A DNA stretch of 64,000 bases. Source: an uncultured Sphingomonadaceae bacterium. Its GTDB lineage: Bacteria > Pseudomonadota > Alphaproteobacteria > Sphingomonadales > Sphingomonadaceae. The first letter of the stretch is position 1, and each line of letters begins with the position of its first letter. Made by a program: the position numbers and the translations under genes. Positions 35,740 through 44,731 of this stretch are shown here, one piece after another. Where the stretch lies: NCBI GenBank assembly GCA_947494305.1, contig CANLUL010000001.1, positions 868,001 to 932,000 on the forward strand, read 5' to 3'. A model generated the notes under the pieces. It was not told where the DNA came from and did no database searches. It saw only the letters and a program-made list of their open reading frames with translations.

Positions 35740-37335
35740 GTGCCAAACAAATCGGCTGTTACTTTGAATGATCAAGGCTTCAACACTTCTGCTGAGCAAC
35801 ATTGGAACCTGGGTTCTCCTGCGCTTGTTGAAGCCGCTGTTTCCCGCGGCGAGGGGCATTTGGCAAAGGACGGTCCACTAGTAGTCGAAACCGGCAAGCA
35901 TACTGGACGTTCAGCGGATGCCAAATTCATCGTTCGAGATGATGAAACAGAAAATTCAGTTTGGTGGGGTAAAACAAACAAAGGGATGACGCCTGATCAT
36001 TTCGCTGCTTTGAAAGAAGATTTTCTCCTAGCTCTGAGTGAGAAAGAGACTTTGTTTGTGCAGGACCTTTTTGGAGGTTCGCAGCCGGAGCACCGGGTAA
36101 ACGTTCGCGTTATCAATGAGCTGGCATGGCACAATATGTTTATTCGTACGATGCTGGTACGTCCGTCAGGTGAAGAACAGGCCAATTTTCAACCTGAATA
36201 TACCATAATCGACCTGCCAAGTTTTCGCGCTGATCCAGAACGTCATGGTACGAACGGCGAGACTGTTATCGCAGTTAACTTATCCGAAAAACTGATTCTG
36301 ATTGGTGGAACCGCATATGCTGGCGAAATGAAGAAATCGGTATTCGGTTTACTCAATTACTTGCTGCCACTGGATTCCGTAATGCCAATGCACTGTTCGG
36401 CGAATATTGGTGCGAATGGAGATACTGCAGTTTTCTTTGGTCTTTCTGGAACCGGAAAAACAACACTATCAGCCGATGCTAGCCGCACTTTGATTGGTGA
36501 TGACGAGCATGGTTGGTCTGATACCGCAGTCTTCAATTTTGAAGGCGGCTGTTACGCAAAAATGATCCGCTTATCACAAGAAGCTGAACCAGAGATTTTT
36601 GCGACAACCAAAAGATTTGGTACGGTTCTGGAAAATGTGGTGATGGATCCAGAAACCCGCGAACTAGATCTTGATGACGGTAGCAAAGCCGAAAATACTC
36701 GCGGAGCCTATCCAATTGATTTCATTCCGAACACATCGGAAAAGAACATGGGACCGGTTCCAAAAAACATCATAATGTTAACAGCAGACGCATTTGGTGT
36801 GCTTCCTCCAATCTCGCGGCTGACGCCTGAACAAGCAATGTACCACTTCCTTTCCGGTTACACAGCAAAAGTGGCTGGAACAGAAATTGGTGTAACGGAA
36901 CCCGAAGCAACGTTCTCAACTTGTTTTGGAGCGCCATTTATGCCGCGACATCCTTCTGTTTACGGTAATTTGTTGAAAGAACGTATCGCCAAAGGTGGCG
37001 TAAAATGTTGGTTGGTCAATACTGGATGGACCGGCGGAAAATACGGTGAAGGTAACCGTATGCCCATCAAGGATACACGGGTCCTGTTGAATGCGGCACT
37101 TGATGGCAGCCTTAACAGCGTTGAATTTCGTCTGGATGACAATTTTGGATTTGAAGTGCCCGTTGCTGTTCCCGGAGTGGATGATGGCATCTTGAACCCG
37201 CGTTCAACCTGGGCCGACACAGCGGCTTATGATGAAACCGCACAAAAATTGGTGCAACTATTCATTGAGAATTTTGAGCAATTCGCCGAGCACGTAGACG
37301 AAAATGTGAGGGAAGCGGCTCCCTCCGCGGCGTAG
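35740..37335 (+). CDS. pckA: Phosphoenolpyruvate carboxykinase (ATP)
   Basis: 531 aa from a GTG at 35740 with AGGGGAAA a few bases upstream; the frame is open back to 35647 but the family N-terminus starts here. The kinase loop [13 protein letters not shown] lies near 233-245, with the oxaloacetate/metal-site region [17 protein letters not shown] just before it and [28 protein letters not shown] (as shorter motifs) near 385-410. It converts oxaloacetate and ATP to phosphoenolpyruvate and starts gluconeogenesis. Divergence from chvI suggests shared regulation. Confidence 0.96.
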   Translation: MPNKSAVTLNDQGFNTSAEQHWNLGSPALVEAAVSRGEGHLAKDGPLVVETGKHTGRSADAKFIVRDDETENSVWWGKTNKGMTPDHFAALKEDFLLALSEKETLFVQDLFGGSQPEHRVNVRVINELAWHNMFIRTMLVRPSGEEQANFQPEYTIIDLPSFRADPERHGTNGETVIAVNLSEKLILIGGTAYAGEMKKSVFGLLNYLLPLDSVMPMHCSANIGANGDTAVFFGLSGTGKTTLSADASRTLIGDDEHGWSDTAVFNFEGGCYAKMIRLSQEAEPEIFATTKRFGTVLENVVMDPETRELDLDDGSKAENTRGAYPIDFIPNTSEKNMGPVPKNIIMLTADAFGVLPPISRLTPEQAMYHFLSGYTAKVAGTEIGVTEPEATFSTCFGAPFMPRHPSVYGNLLKERIAKGGVKCWLVNTGWTGGKYGEGNRMPIKDTRVLLNAALDGSLNSVEFRLDDNFGFEVPVAVPGVDDGILNPRSTWADTAAYDETAQKLVQLFIENFEQFAEHVDENVREAAPSAA

Positions 37336-37366
37336 TCCAACCATCAATTGACTTCGATCTTTGTGG

Positions 37367-38098
37367 CTAAGAAATACTGACCGCAACGCTGGTTAAGTTT
37401 GAGGAGGGTTTGAGGGTGATTTTTTCACCCTCAACGAGGCCATCAACTACAATTTGCTGCTCAATTTTTCCATTGATTGTAATATCGTGGCAAATTCTAA
37501 CCAATCTTTTGATGGCTTCGCTTTCGTTCATTTTCGGAGCAATCGTTAGCGTTATCTCTTGGTCCGAAAAATAGCTCAATCCGTGAGTTTCAATAATTCG
37601 ATCACTGGATTTCGTAATCGCTATTTGAAATAATATTGGGGTAGGGCCACCTGTCAAATAGTCATCAGCGGCTTCTTCGAAGTGTTCGAAATCTATGGAT
37701 TGTTGAGCAGGAAGCCATCCTAGATGGGTGGCGGAGACTGATTGTCCCAGAAGTTTAGCTACTCGAATAAGTGTGCGATTGATTGAGGGTAAGTGCTTCC
37801 CGCTAATAAGATGCTCACCAAGCCAGACACCAATACTTCTAGCGTTAGGTTTTGCCGCTGAGCTAAAAAGAGTGGTAACCGAATTTTGTTGAAGCATATT
37901 TTGGGTTTCTGCTTCGCTAAACAGCTGTAGTTCAAAAGCCATTCCATCTGCGATGATTTCATGTCGATCAAAACCAGCATATTTTTCTGTGTTAAATGAT
38001 AACTCAGATCGAATTGGGTCTGATTGCAAAAGGGTGGAAAGTTCAAATGAATCCGGATAAAAACCAATGACGAGTAAGGGAGGCGTGTTTCCTGTCAT
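37367..38098 (-). CDS. Hypothetical protein, DUF4261-like
   Basis: 243 aa with the ATG at 38098, which has GAGAGG about 12 bases upstream; an ATG at 38122 is the alternative. The N-terminal half has GFYPDSFELSTLL, the middle has IGVWLGEHLISGKHLPSINRTL, and the C-terminal half has IIETHGLSYFSDQEITLTI and GLVEGEKITLKP. The C-terminal part resembles DUF4261 proteins, which have no known function. No signal peptide or TM segment is visible. The gene and its upstream gap are more AT-rich than the surroundings. Confidence 0.7.
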   Translation of the reverse strand: MTGNTPPLLVIGFYPDSFELSTLLQSDPIRSELSFNTEKYAGFDRHEIIADGMAFELQLFSEAETQNMLQQNSVTTLFSSAAKPNARSIGVWLGEHLISGKHLPSINRTLIRVAKLLGQSVSATHLGWLPAQQSIDFEHFEEAADDYLTGGPTPILFQIAITKSSDRIIETHGLSYFSDQEITLTIAPKMNESEAIKRLVRICHDITINGKIEQQIVVDGLVEGEKITLKPSSNLTSVAVSIS

Positions 38099-38345
38099 TT
38101 GTATGTCATTCCTCTCTTTCATAAAAATATGTTCTATTAAAAACCTCTTTATGATCTTTTTATGTTCTAGGGAGAATCGTCTTTATCACAATATAGGTTT
38201 GCTCCGAATTGGATGAATATCCAAAACTATAGTAAAAATAATGAGCTGCAATGCGAGCTTTTGCAAACACTAATGACAATGCGCACGCTCGATTGTACAA
38301 CCTATGTCTGCTCTGTGTGTGACAAACTTGGAATAAATTGAAGTT

Positions 38346-38540
38346 ATGACCGACTGGCTATTGTCAATATTAATGATCGCTGGCGTCGCATTATTGGCTG
38401 GCGGTATATTTATTTTGCGAAAAGGAACCAATCGGAAGCAAGGCGTTTTAATGCTTGTTGCTTCAGCAGTGATGTTCGGAAATCTGGCAATATGGTTGGC
38501 ACCGGTGTCCGAAGGCTCGGATCCGGTCGAATCGCGTTGA
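38346..38540 (+). CDS. Hypothetical small membrane protein, 64 aa
   Basis: 64 aa with two hydrophobic segments (about 4-23 and 33-51) joined by a basic turn (RKGTNRKQG), and a polar acidic tail. It resembles many short unannotated inner-membrane proteins. The upstream 223 bases are AT-rich and hold no other gene; the ribosome site is weak. It converges on the alpha/beta hydrolase gene ten bases away. Confidence 0.5.
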   Translation: MTDWLLSILMIAGVALLAGGIFILRKGTNRKQGVLMLVASAVMFGNLAIWLAPVSEGSDPVESR

Positions 38541-38550
38541 TGTGACCCAA

Positions 38551-39207
38551 CTATTTAATTGGCGAATCAGGTGCCAATCGCATGTCGAGATAGTTGTCCA
38601 CTGAGCCCATTAAGAGCTCCATTTCATTTTCGTAAAAATGATTGGCACGTGGAATTTCATCATGATGGATTGTGATATGCTTTTGGGTGCGTAACTTATC
38701 GACAAGCTTTTGAACGGCACTAGGTGCAACAACTTCGTCATTCACACCCTGAATCAAGATTCCAGATGAAGGGCAGGGCGCAAGGAAGTTAAAATCGTAC
38801 ATATTTGCTGGTGGCGAAACAGAGATAAAGCCTCGGATTTCTGGCCTGCGCATAAGTAGTTGCATTCCAATCCATGCGCCAAAACTATAGCCAGCGATCC
38901 ACGTTGTCTGAGCTTCGGGGTGGAAACTCTGCACCCAATCGAGCGCAGCAGCAGCATCAGACAATTCACCAATTCCATTATCGAAAACACCCTGTGATCT
39001 ACCAACACCTCGGAAGTTAAAGCGAAGCACGGCAAAGCCGCGATTGACGAAAGTTTTGTACATCGCCTGTGTGATGCGGTCGTTCATCGTTCCGCCAGCT
39101 TGAGGGTGCGGGTGCAAGATCATCGCGACCGGTGCTCGATCACGGGGAGGGGGGCTGAAACGGCCTTCAAGGCGACCTTCTGGTCCGGTAAAAATTACGT
39201 CAGGCAT
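38551..39207 (-). CDS. Alpha/beta hydrolase (COG2945-like)
   Basis: 218 aa from the ATG at 39207; the frame continues upstream but the family begins MPDVIFTGPEGRLEGRF here. Oxyanion/HPHP motif HPHPQAGGTMND lies near 33-44, FNFRGVGRSQG near 67-77, the nucleophile elbow GYSFGA with serine near 108, and RANHFYEN supplies the catalytic histidine near 190. Family members are small esterase-like hydrolases of unclear substrate. It diverges from the cysteine desulfurase gene. Confidence 0.88.
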   Translation of the reverse strand: MPDVIFTGPEGRLEGRFSPPPRDRAPVAMILHPHPQAGGTMNDRITQAMYKTFVNRGFAVLRFNFRGVGRSQGVFDNGIGELSDAAAALDWVQSFHPEAQTTWIAGYSFGAWIGMQLLMRRPEIRGFISVSPPANMYDFNFLAPCPSSGILIQGVNDEVVAPSAVQKLVDKLRTQKHITIHHDEIPRANHFYENEMELLMGSVDNYLDMRLAPDSPIK

Positions 39208-39351
39208 AGATGCTTCGATTCTGTGGTTGGATTTGTGTATAACGTTAAAACGAAAAGCAGATTTGCTTTTGCGCATTTTGAAGCGCCTATATAAAGAGAG
39301 TTGATAAATCCGCAACTCAATCCCGAATATTGAAGGTGAATTGACAGAATT

Positions 39352-40425
39352 GTGACAGATCAAAAACGAATCTATCTAGATTATGCGGCCACTACGCCGC
39401 TTCTGGACGTGGCGAGAAAGGCAACTCTGGAGGGTTTCGAGCAATGGGCGAATCCGTCTTCGCCTCATGCTGATGGTCGTTCGGCCCAATCAATGCTCGA
39501 AAACGCGCGGAACCGATTTAAATCTGCGCTTGATTGGGATGGCGATGTTGTTTTTACAAGCGGGGCGAGCGAAGCAGTTAATATTGCTCTCAATCATTCC
39601 AAACCTGACAACCAATATGTTTCTCCGGTCGAACATGATGTCGTCTTGCGTTCAGCGACCGGTGCAAAACAACTGCCGGTTGATATGAACGGTATGGTGA
39701 CGCCAATGAACCTCAACCATGTCCTAAAAAGCGCTGAAGGGAGGGCTTTGGTGGTTGTCCAATCGGTAAACAATGAAACTGGCGTGATGCAAGATTTGGC
39801 AGCATTAGGTAAAGTGTGCCGGGATCGCGGTGCTGTCCTGTTGGCTGATTGCGCTCAATCAGCAGGGAAAATGCCGCTGCCTGACGCCGATATGATTGTC
39901 ATCGCAGGCCACAAATTCGGCGGCCCTCCGGGTGTTGGAGCATTGCTGGTCAAGGATTTGAAGCTACTCAATCCAACGGGCGGACAAGAGCAAGGTTACC
40001 GCTCTGGAACCGAGAATCTGCCCTACATTATGGCTATGACAGCGGCGTTGGAAGCACCGAAAACCTGGGCAGGCCGGGCTACCGAGTTACGTCAACATCT
40101 CGATGATGCGATCAAGAAGGAAGGCGGGGCTGTCGTCGCTGAAAATGCCCCGCGCATAGCCACTATTGCCAGCTATCACATGCCTGGTGTGGCGGCCAAC
40201 ACCCAACTCATTCGTTTTGATATGGCTGGTTTCTCTGTCTCTGCCGGCAGTGCTTGCTCTTCAGGTACGCTAAAAACAAGTCATGTGCTTCAAGCTATGG
40301 GAGTGGAGGAATCCATATCGAAGGAGGTCATTCGAGTGAGCATCGGTCGCGACACTTCGCGCTCACAAATTTATGCTTTCGTTGAACAATGGAAATCGAT
40401 ATTCAATCAAGCCAGACGAGCCTGA
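39352..40425 (+). CDS. Cysteine desulfurase family protein, copy 1
   Basis: 357 aa class V aminotransferase fold. N-terminal IYLDYAATTPL, PLP lysine Lys188 in AGHKFGGPPGVGAL, and the active-site cysteine Cys302 in SACSSGTLKTSHVL. The enzyme removes sulfur from cysteine for Fe-S clusters or tRNA thiolation. Its start is a GTG at 39352 with a weak, distant AAGGTGA. It shares the family fold with the next gene but differs at most positions, so they are paralogues that have diverged. The stop is six bases before the second copy. Confidence 0.92.
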   Translation: MTDQKRIYLDYAATTPLLDVARKATLEGFEQWANPSSPHADGRSAQSMLENARNRFKSALDWDGDVVFTSGASEAVNIALNHSKPDNQYVSPVEHDVVLRSATGAKQLPVDMNGMVTPMNLNHVLKSAEGRALVVVQSVNNETGVMQDLAALGKVCRDRGAVLLADCAQSAGKMPLPDADMIVIAGHKFGGPPGVGALLVKDLKLLNPTGGQEQGYRSGTENLPYIMAMTAALEAPKTWAGRATELRQHLDDAIKKEGGAVVAENAPRIATIASYHMPGVAANTQLIRFDMAGFSVSAGSACSSGTLKTSHVLQAMGVEESISKEVIRVSIGRDTSRSQIYAFVEQWKSIFNQARRA

Positions 40426-40431
40426 TCTATT

Positions 40432-41544
40432 TTGAAATCACCCATCTACCTCGACAATCAGGCCACAACGCCGCTTGCGCCGGAAGCTTTCGACGCAATG
40501 CTGCCTTGGTTGAAGGATAACTTTGGCAATCCGCACAGCGCACATAAATTGGGGCGACAAACGGCCGCAATTGTCGACGTTGCGCGGGAACAAGTAGCAG
40601 AGCTACTCCCAAAACAAGGCAATGTAATTTTTACCGGCAGTGCAACCGAAGCTATAAATCTAGCGTTTGGCGCGGTTTATGAACAGCTGAAGCGCGGACG
40701 AAACAAGATAATTGTTCTGGAAACAGAACATGCCGCGGTCCGGGATACCGCGACGTCATATGTAAAATTTGGATTTGAGATTACTTTCATGCCCGTTGAC
40801 AGCTACGGGATCGTTTCAATCGAGGCATTGAAATCGTTTGTAGACAACAAGACTGCATTGGTTGCGGCCATGTTGGTGAACAACGAAATTGGCGTGATTC
40901 AACCGGTTGAGGCGATTTCCGAACTGGCTCATTCTAATGGCGCGTTGATGCTATGTGATGCGGTTCAAGGTTATGGGCGAGTAGCAATCCCCGACAACGT
41001 CGACATGATAGCTGTATCTGGCCATAAAATATATGGGCCAAAAGGAATTGGCGCGCTTTGGACCCGCGCCGGATTGAAGTTGCCAACGTTGATCCACGGA
41101 GGCGGACAGGAAAAGGGTGTTCGATCAGGAACCTTGTCACCCGCCCTTTGTACCGGATTTGGCGTAGCTGCAGAACTTTGTGATTCAAATCTAAACAAGG
41201 ATATGGAGCATATTGAGAAACTATCTGATTATGCCCAGCAGCTCTTTGATGATTGGCTAATAAATGGGTCAACAGATCAACGATATCCAGGAAATTTGAA
41301 TTTGCGACGAAATGGTTTGGATGTTGGACGCCTTATGTCTGATGTTCGCGATGTTGCGTTTTCAGTGGGATCGGCTTGTGCCAGTGGTTCTGGCAGACCC
41401 AGCCATGTTCTAACAGCGTTGGGACTTGCACCTGCCGAGGTAAAGTCATCAATCCGTTTGGGCTTTGGTCGATATACAACGATGGAAGAAATCGAGGAAG
41501 CCGCCAACATGATAAATAGTGCAGTAGAGGCTCAATTAAAATGA
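40432..41544 (+). CDS. Cysteine desulfurase family protein, copy 2
   Basis: 370 aa. IYLDNQATTPLAPEA opens the protein; PLP lysine Lys199 in SGHKIYGPKGIGAL; active-site Cys316 in SACASGSGRPSHVL. This copy is closer to IscS in its N-terminal LDNQATTP motif. Start is a TTG at 40432, six bases after the previous stop, without a clear ribosome site, so translation may be coupled. Its stop overlaps the ferredoxin ATG (ATGA). No iscU, iscA or suf genes are in the window. Confidence 0.92.
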   Translation: MKSPIYLDNQATTPLAPEAFDAMLPWLKDNFGNPHSAHKLGRQTAAIVDVAREQVAELLPKQGNVIFTGSATEAINLAFGAVYEQLKRGRNKIIVLETEHAAVRDTATSYVKFGFEITFMPVDSYGIVSIEALKSFVDNKTALVAAMLVNNEIGVIQPVEAISELAHSNGALMLCDAVQGYGRVAIPDNVDMIAVSGHKIYGPKGIGALWTRAGLKLPTLIHGGGQEKGVRSGTLSPALCTGFGVAAELCDSNLNKDMEHIEKLSDYAQQLFDDWLINGSTDQRYPGNLNLRRNGLDVGRLMSDVRDVAFSVGSACASGSGRPSHVLTALGLAPAEVKSSIRLGFGRYTTMEEIEEAANMINSAVEAQLK

Positions 41545-41882
41545 ATGAAGTTAAGATCAAATTCATTGGTGCCAGTGGAGAAAAGAGGATCGAAGCAACT
41601 GCTAATGTCGGTGACAATCTTTTGACAATAGCGCAGGTTAATAACCTACCTTTAGAAGGGACATGCGAAGGACAAATGGCCTGTTCAACTTGTCATGTAA
41701 TAGTGGACGCCAACGATTTTGATAAATTGCCGGAAGCCAGTGAGATGGAAGAAGACATGCTGGATCTTGCTGCGGGCGTGAAGCGAACCAGTCGATTGGC
41801 GTGTCAGATCACACTGACGCAAGATATGGATGGTTTAACCGTTCGTATTCCGTCCGAAAGCCACAATATGCAGGGTTTTTGA
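41541..41882 (+). CDS. 2Fe-2S ferredoxin, adrenodoxin/Isc type
   Basis: 113 aa. The cluster is held by Cys42, Cys48, Cys51 and Cys88, with the spacing C-x5-C-x2-C-x36-C of vertebrate-type/Isc ferredoxins. The start overlaps the cysteine desulfurase stop (ATGA), so the two are translationally coupled and this ferredoxin probably supplies electrons for Fe-S assembly or a P450-type system. A reductase of the matching type is encoded at 3324. The beta-lactamase begins one base after its stop. Confidence 0.95.
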   Translation: MNEVKIKFIGASGEKRIEATANVGDNLLTIAQVNNLPLEGTCEGQMACSTCHVIVDANDFDKLPEASEMEEDMLDLAAGVKRTSRLACQITLTQDMDGLTVRIPSESHNMQGF

Positions 41883-41883
41883 T

Positions 41884-42783
41884 ATGATAAATCGTCGGGT
41901 TGTGGTGGCCGGAATTCCGCTTACTCTTGCCGTTGGTTGTATGCCCGGAAGAAATCAAGCGAGCATAATGACGAACCCGGTTTTCGCTAAACTGGAAAAG
42001 CGAATTGGCGGCCGATTAGGCGTCGCGTTGGTCGATAGCGAAGGCAATATTGTCAGCTCTCATCGCGGGAATGAACGTTTTGCAATGTGTTCTACCTTCA
42101 AAGCACCGCTAGCCTCAGCGCTAGTTTCCGCGCATGCAAGAGGCGACTTGGATATGAACGTAAAATTTCCACTTAAATCGGAAGATAGCGTTCCATATAT
42201 GCCGTTCTTTGAGCGGCATTTGAAAAACGGAACTGCCGTATCCCTAAGCGAGCTTGCGAAAGCCGCAGTTCAAACAAGCGACAATGCCGCAGCGAATTTG
42301 GTCTTAGAAGCAATCGGTGGTCCCAAAGGGTTTACTGACTTTGTTCGTGATCAAGGTGATCGAGTGACCCGTCTTGACCGATGGGAACCTGAATTGAACG
42401 AGAACATTCCTGGAGACTCGCGTGATACTACTAGCCCGGTCGCTATGGCTTGGTTGATGCAGAAACTGCTGATCCGCAAGGCTACTAAAGACAGCAGCAG
42501 ATCTAATGTGCAAAACTGGATGATTGGCAGCAAAACAGGCGCAGATCGTATTCGGGCTGGATTGCCAGAAGGCTGGCCTGTCGGAAATAAAACCGGAACG
42601 GGACCGGGCGGCACGGCGTATAATGACATTGCAATCATTTGGCCTTCGCGGGCAGGATATGGAGCTTCGCCAGTAATTCTAACCGTTTATTCAGATAGGC
42701 CGACAGCTTCGGCGAAAAAAGTAAACTCGGCTATTGCCGATGTAGCGAGGGCTTCGGCACAGTTGATTGGTTTGCCAGACTGA
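41884..42783 (+). CDS. Class A beta-lactamase, probable lipoprotein
   Basis: 299 aa. All class A motifs are present: nucleophile S70-TFK73, SDN at 132-134, E168-PELN172 of the omega loop, and KTG at 236-238. The N-terminus has NRR followed by a hydrophobic stretch ending LAVGC (Cys19), suggesting lipid attachment; the twin arginines could also indicate Tat export. It should hydrolyse beta-lactams in the periplasm; spectrum cannot be judged. It follows the ferredoxin by one base, with AGGG as ribosome site inside the ferredoxin gene, so expression is probably linked to the desulfurase operon. No LysR regulator is adjacent. Confidence 0.93.
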   Translation: MINRRVVVAGIPLTLAVGCMPGRNQASIMTNPVFAKLEKRIGGRLGVALVDSEGNIVSSHRGNERFAMCSTFKAPLASALVSAHARGDLDMNVKFPLKSEDSVPYMPFFERHLKNGTAVSLSELAKAAVQTSDNAAANLVLEAIGGPKGFTDFVRDQGDRVTRLDRWEPELNENIPGDSRDTTSPVAMAWLMQKLLIRKATKDSSRSNVQNWMIGSKTGADRIRAGLPEGWPVGNKTGTGPGGTAYNDIAIIWPSRAGYGASPVILTVYSDRPTASAKKVNSAIADVARASAQLIGLPD

Positions 42784-42793
42784 TAGAAGGTGC

Positions 42794-42822
42794 TTGAAAT
42801 TCTGCCAATCCGCCGCCATATG
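42794..42822 (+). promoter_or_regulatory. Candidate promoter of the SRP RNA gene
   Basis: TTGAAA at 42794-42799 and CATATG at 42817-42822 are spaced by 17 bases. The predicted transcription start, about 42828-42830, coincides with the first base of the RNA helix, which strengthens the call. Confidence 0.5.
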
Positions 42823-42827
42823 CGCAG

Positions 42828-42918
42828 CGGGAGTCGGGTGGACGTAGTCTTCGCCAACCCGGTCAGGTCCGGAAGGAAGCAGCCGTAACGATTTTTCTGC
42901 GGGTCGCCCGGCTCCTAC
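42828..42918 (+). ncRNA. ffs: Signal recognition particle RNA, bacterial small type (4.5S)
   Basis: The conserved Ffh-binding loop is visible as GGTCAGGTCCGGAAGG followed by AAGCAGC (42861-42883). The flanks form one long hairpin: GGGAGtCGGGt near 42829-42839 pairs with gCCCGgCTCC near 42907-42915. Size fits the roughly 90-100 nt small SRP RNA. It forms the SRP with Ffh for co-translational membrane targeting. Ends are estimated to within a few bases. Confidence 0.93.
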
Positions 42919-43000
42919 TCATTAGAAATTTAATGATTTTGCAAGCTGATTTCACTTTAAGCCTTCGACAATTTGGCAGCGTGCGACTAGACTAAAAAGC

Positions 43001-44731
43001 ATGTCCGATTCATCAGATATTTTTGCGGCTAGCGGTGTTGAGGCTCCGGAGCAACCGGCGCCCGGTTCTGAACAGCCCTATCGTGTATTAGCGCGAAAAT
43101 ATCGCCCCGCCAGCTTTGATCAATTGATTGGTCAGGATGCCATGGTGCAAACTTTAGGCAATGCGATAAAACGGGATCGATTGGCACACGCTTTCCTTAT
43201 GACCGGTGTTCGCGGCGTCGGTAAAACGACTACTGCTCGACTGATAGCAAAAGCGCTAAATTGTATTGGAGAAGATGGGCAGGGCGGTCCCACTATTGAT
43301 CCGTGCGGTAAGTGTGAACCCTGTACCTCTATTGCCGTGGGTAGCTTTATCGATGTCATCGAAATGGATGCTGCCAGCCATACGGGCGTCGATGATGTTC
43401 GAGAGATTATCGAGGCCGTGCGTTATTCATCCGTCTCTGCACGTTACAAAATATATATTATCGACGAAGTCCATATGTTGTCGAAAAACGCCTTCAATGC
43501 GTTGCTCAAAACGTTGGAAGAGCCCCCGGCGCATGTGAAATTTATCTTTGCGACGACAGAAGTGAACAAAGTACCAATTACAGTGCTTTCTCGTTGTCAA
43601 CGCTTTGATTTGAAACGGATTACACCCGAACTTCTGGCTGAAAATTTTCGGATGATTTGTGACAATGAAGATGTTGAGGCTGATGATGATGCACTCAATC
43701 TCATTGCGCAAGCGGCTGAAGGCTCTGCTCGAGATGGCCAATCGATTCTCGATCAAGCTATTTCTCATGCTGATTTGGAAGGTGATGGCCGTGTCACGGC
43801 CACTCAAATTAGAGAAATGCTCGGTTTGTCTGATCGCGGAGCCATTCGCCGGTTGTTTGGGCAATTATTGGCAGGTGATCAAGATGCATTGCTGGCTTCT
43901 GTTGAGGAGCAGCATAAAATTGGCGTCGAACCACTTTCGATAATGAACGGACTGCTTACCCTCTCACATCAAGTTACTTTGTTCAAAGTGGGACGTGCTA
44001 CCGACCCAACATTATCTGAAGAAGCCAAAGTGCAGTTTGAGAAATGGTCGGAGCAGCTTTCCTACCCGGTTCTCCACCGGTTATGGCAACTTCTTCTGAA
44101 AGGGTTTGAAGAAGTACAGCAAGCCCATTTGCCACGCGAAGCATGTGATATGGCGTTGCTTCGCATATTGTGTGCAGCCGATATGCCTGATCCAGGCAAG
44201 CTTGCAGAATTATTGAAGAGTGATACTGGTTCATCACAGCCTAGAACAGACAATCGACCGGCACCTGCAGCCGCTGTTGAACCGGTAGGTCTTGTTGAAC
44301 AGCCAAAAACTTCGCCACATAGCATAGATAGAGCTGAGCCTAGCCCATCCAATATGCCTGACAGCTTTGAGGCTGTTGTGACTCTTGTGGGTCAAGTGTC
44401 GCCAATATTGGAAAGCATATTGATTGCCGACATGCGAGTCGTGAAGTTTGAAGCCCCAGTAATTGAATATCAATCTGCGCGTGCAATATCCGATGCGGAT
44501 ATTCGCAAAATAACAGATGCTTTGAAGCAAAAAACAGCTGTTTCATGGGATATTCGAGAAGGGGAAGGGGAGGCAATCCCCAGTATCGCGGAGCAAGGGC
44601 AGCAAGCCTATGAAGCGAGACAGCAAGCAATATTGGACACGCCGCTCGTGAAGGCAGCATTGGAAGCCTTCCCGGATGCAGAATTACTGGAAGACGAACA
44701 GTCGTCCGAACCACAAACCCGGAGTGCATAA
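43001..44731 (+). CDS. dnaX: DNA polymerase III subunit gamma/tau
   Basis: 576 aa. The clamp-loader ATPase core covers about 25-260: YRPASFDQLIGQ, Walker A GVRGVGKTT, the four-cysteine zinc module (CIGEDGQ...CGKCEPC), Walker B IIDEVHMLS, and sensor LEEPP. Domain III follows to about 390, then a proline-rich linker and a tau C-terminal domain (about 450-576) that contacts the polymerase. It loads beta clamps at the fork. The stop overlaps the ybaB ATG by one base (TAATG). Confidence 0.95.
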   Translation: MSDSSDIFAASGVEAPEQPAPGSEQPYRVLARKYRPASFDQLIGQDAMVQTLGNAIKRDRLAHAFLMTGVRGVGKTTTARLIAKALNCIGEDGQGGPTIDPCGKCEPCTSIAVGSFIDVIEMDAASHTGVDDVREIIEAVRYSSVSARYKIYIIDEVHMLSKNAFNALLKTLEEPPAHVKFIFATTEVNKVPITVLSRCQRFDLKRITPELLAENFRMICDNEDVEADDDALNLIAQAAEGSARDGQSILDQAISHADLEGDGRVTATQIREMLGLSDRGAIRRLFGQLLAGDQDALLASVEEQHKIGVEPLSIMNGLLTLSHQVTLFKVGRATDPTLSEEAKVQFEKWSEQLSYPVLHRLWQLLLKGFEEVQQAHLPREACDMALLRILCAADMPDPGKLAELLKSDTGSSQPRTDNRPAPAAAVEPVGLVEQPKTSPHSIDRAEPSPSNMPDSFEAVVTLVGQVSPILESILIADMRVVKFEAPVIEYQSARAISDADIRKITDALKQKTAVSWDIREGEGEAIPSIAEQGQQAYEARQQAILDTPLVKAALEAFPDAELLEDEQSSEPQTRSA

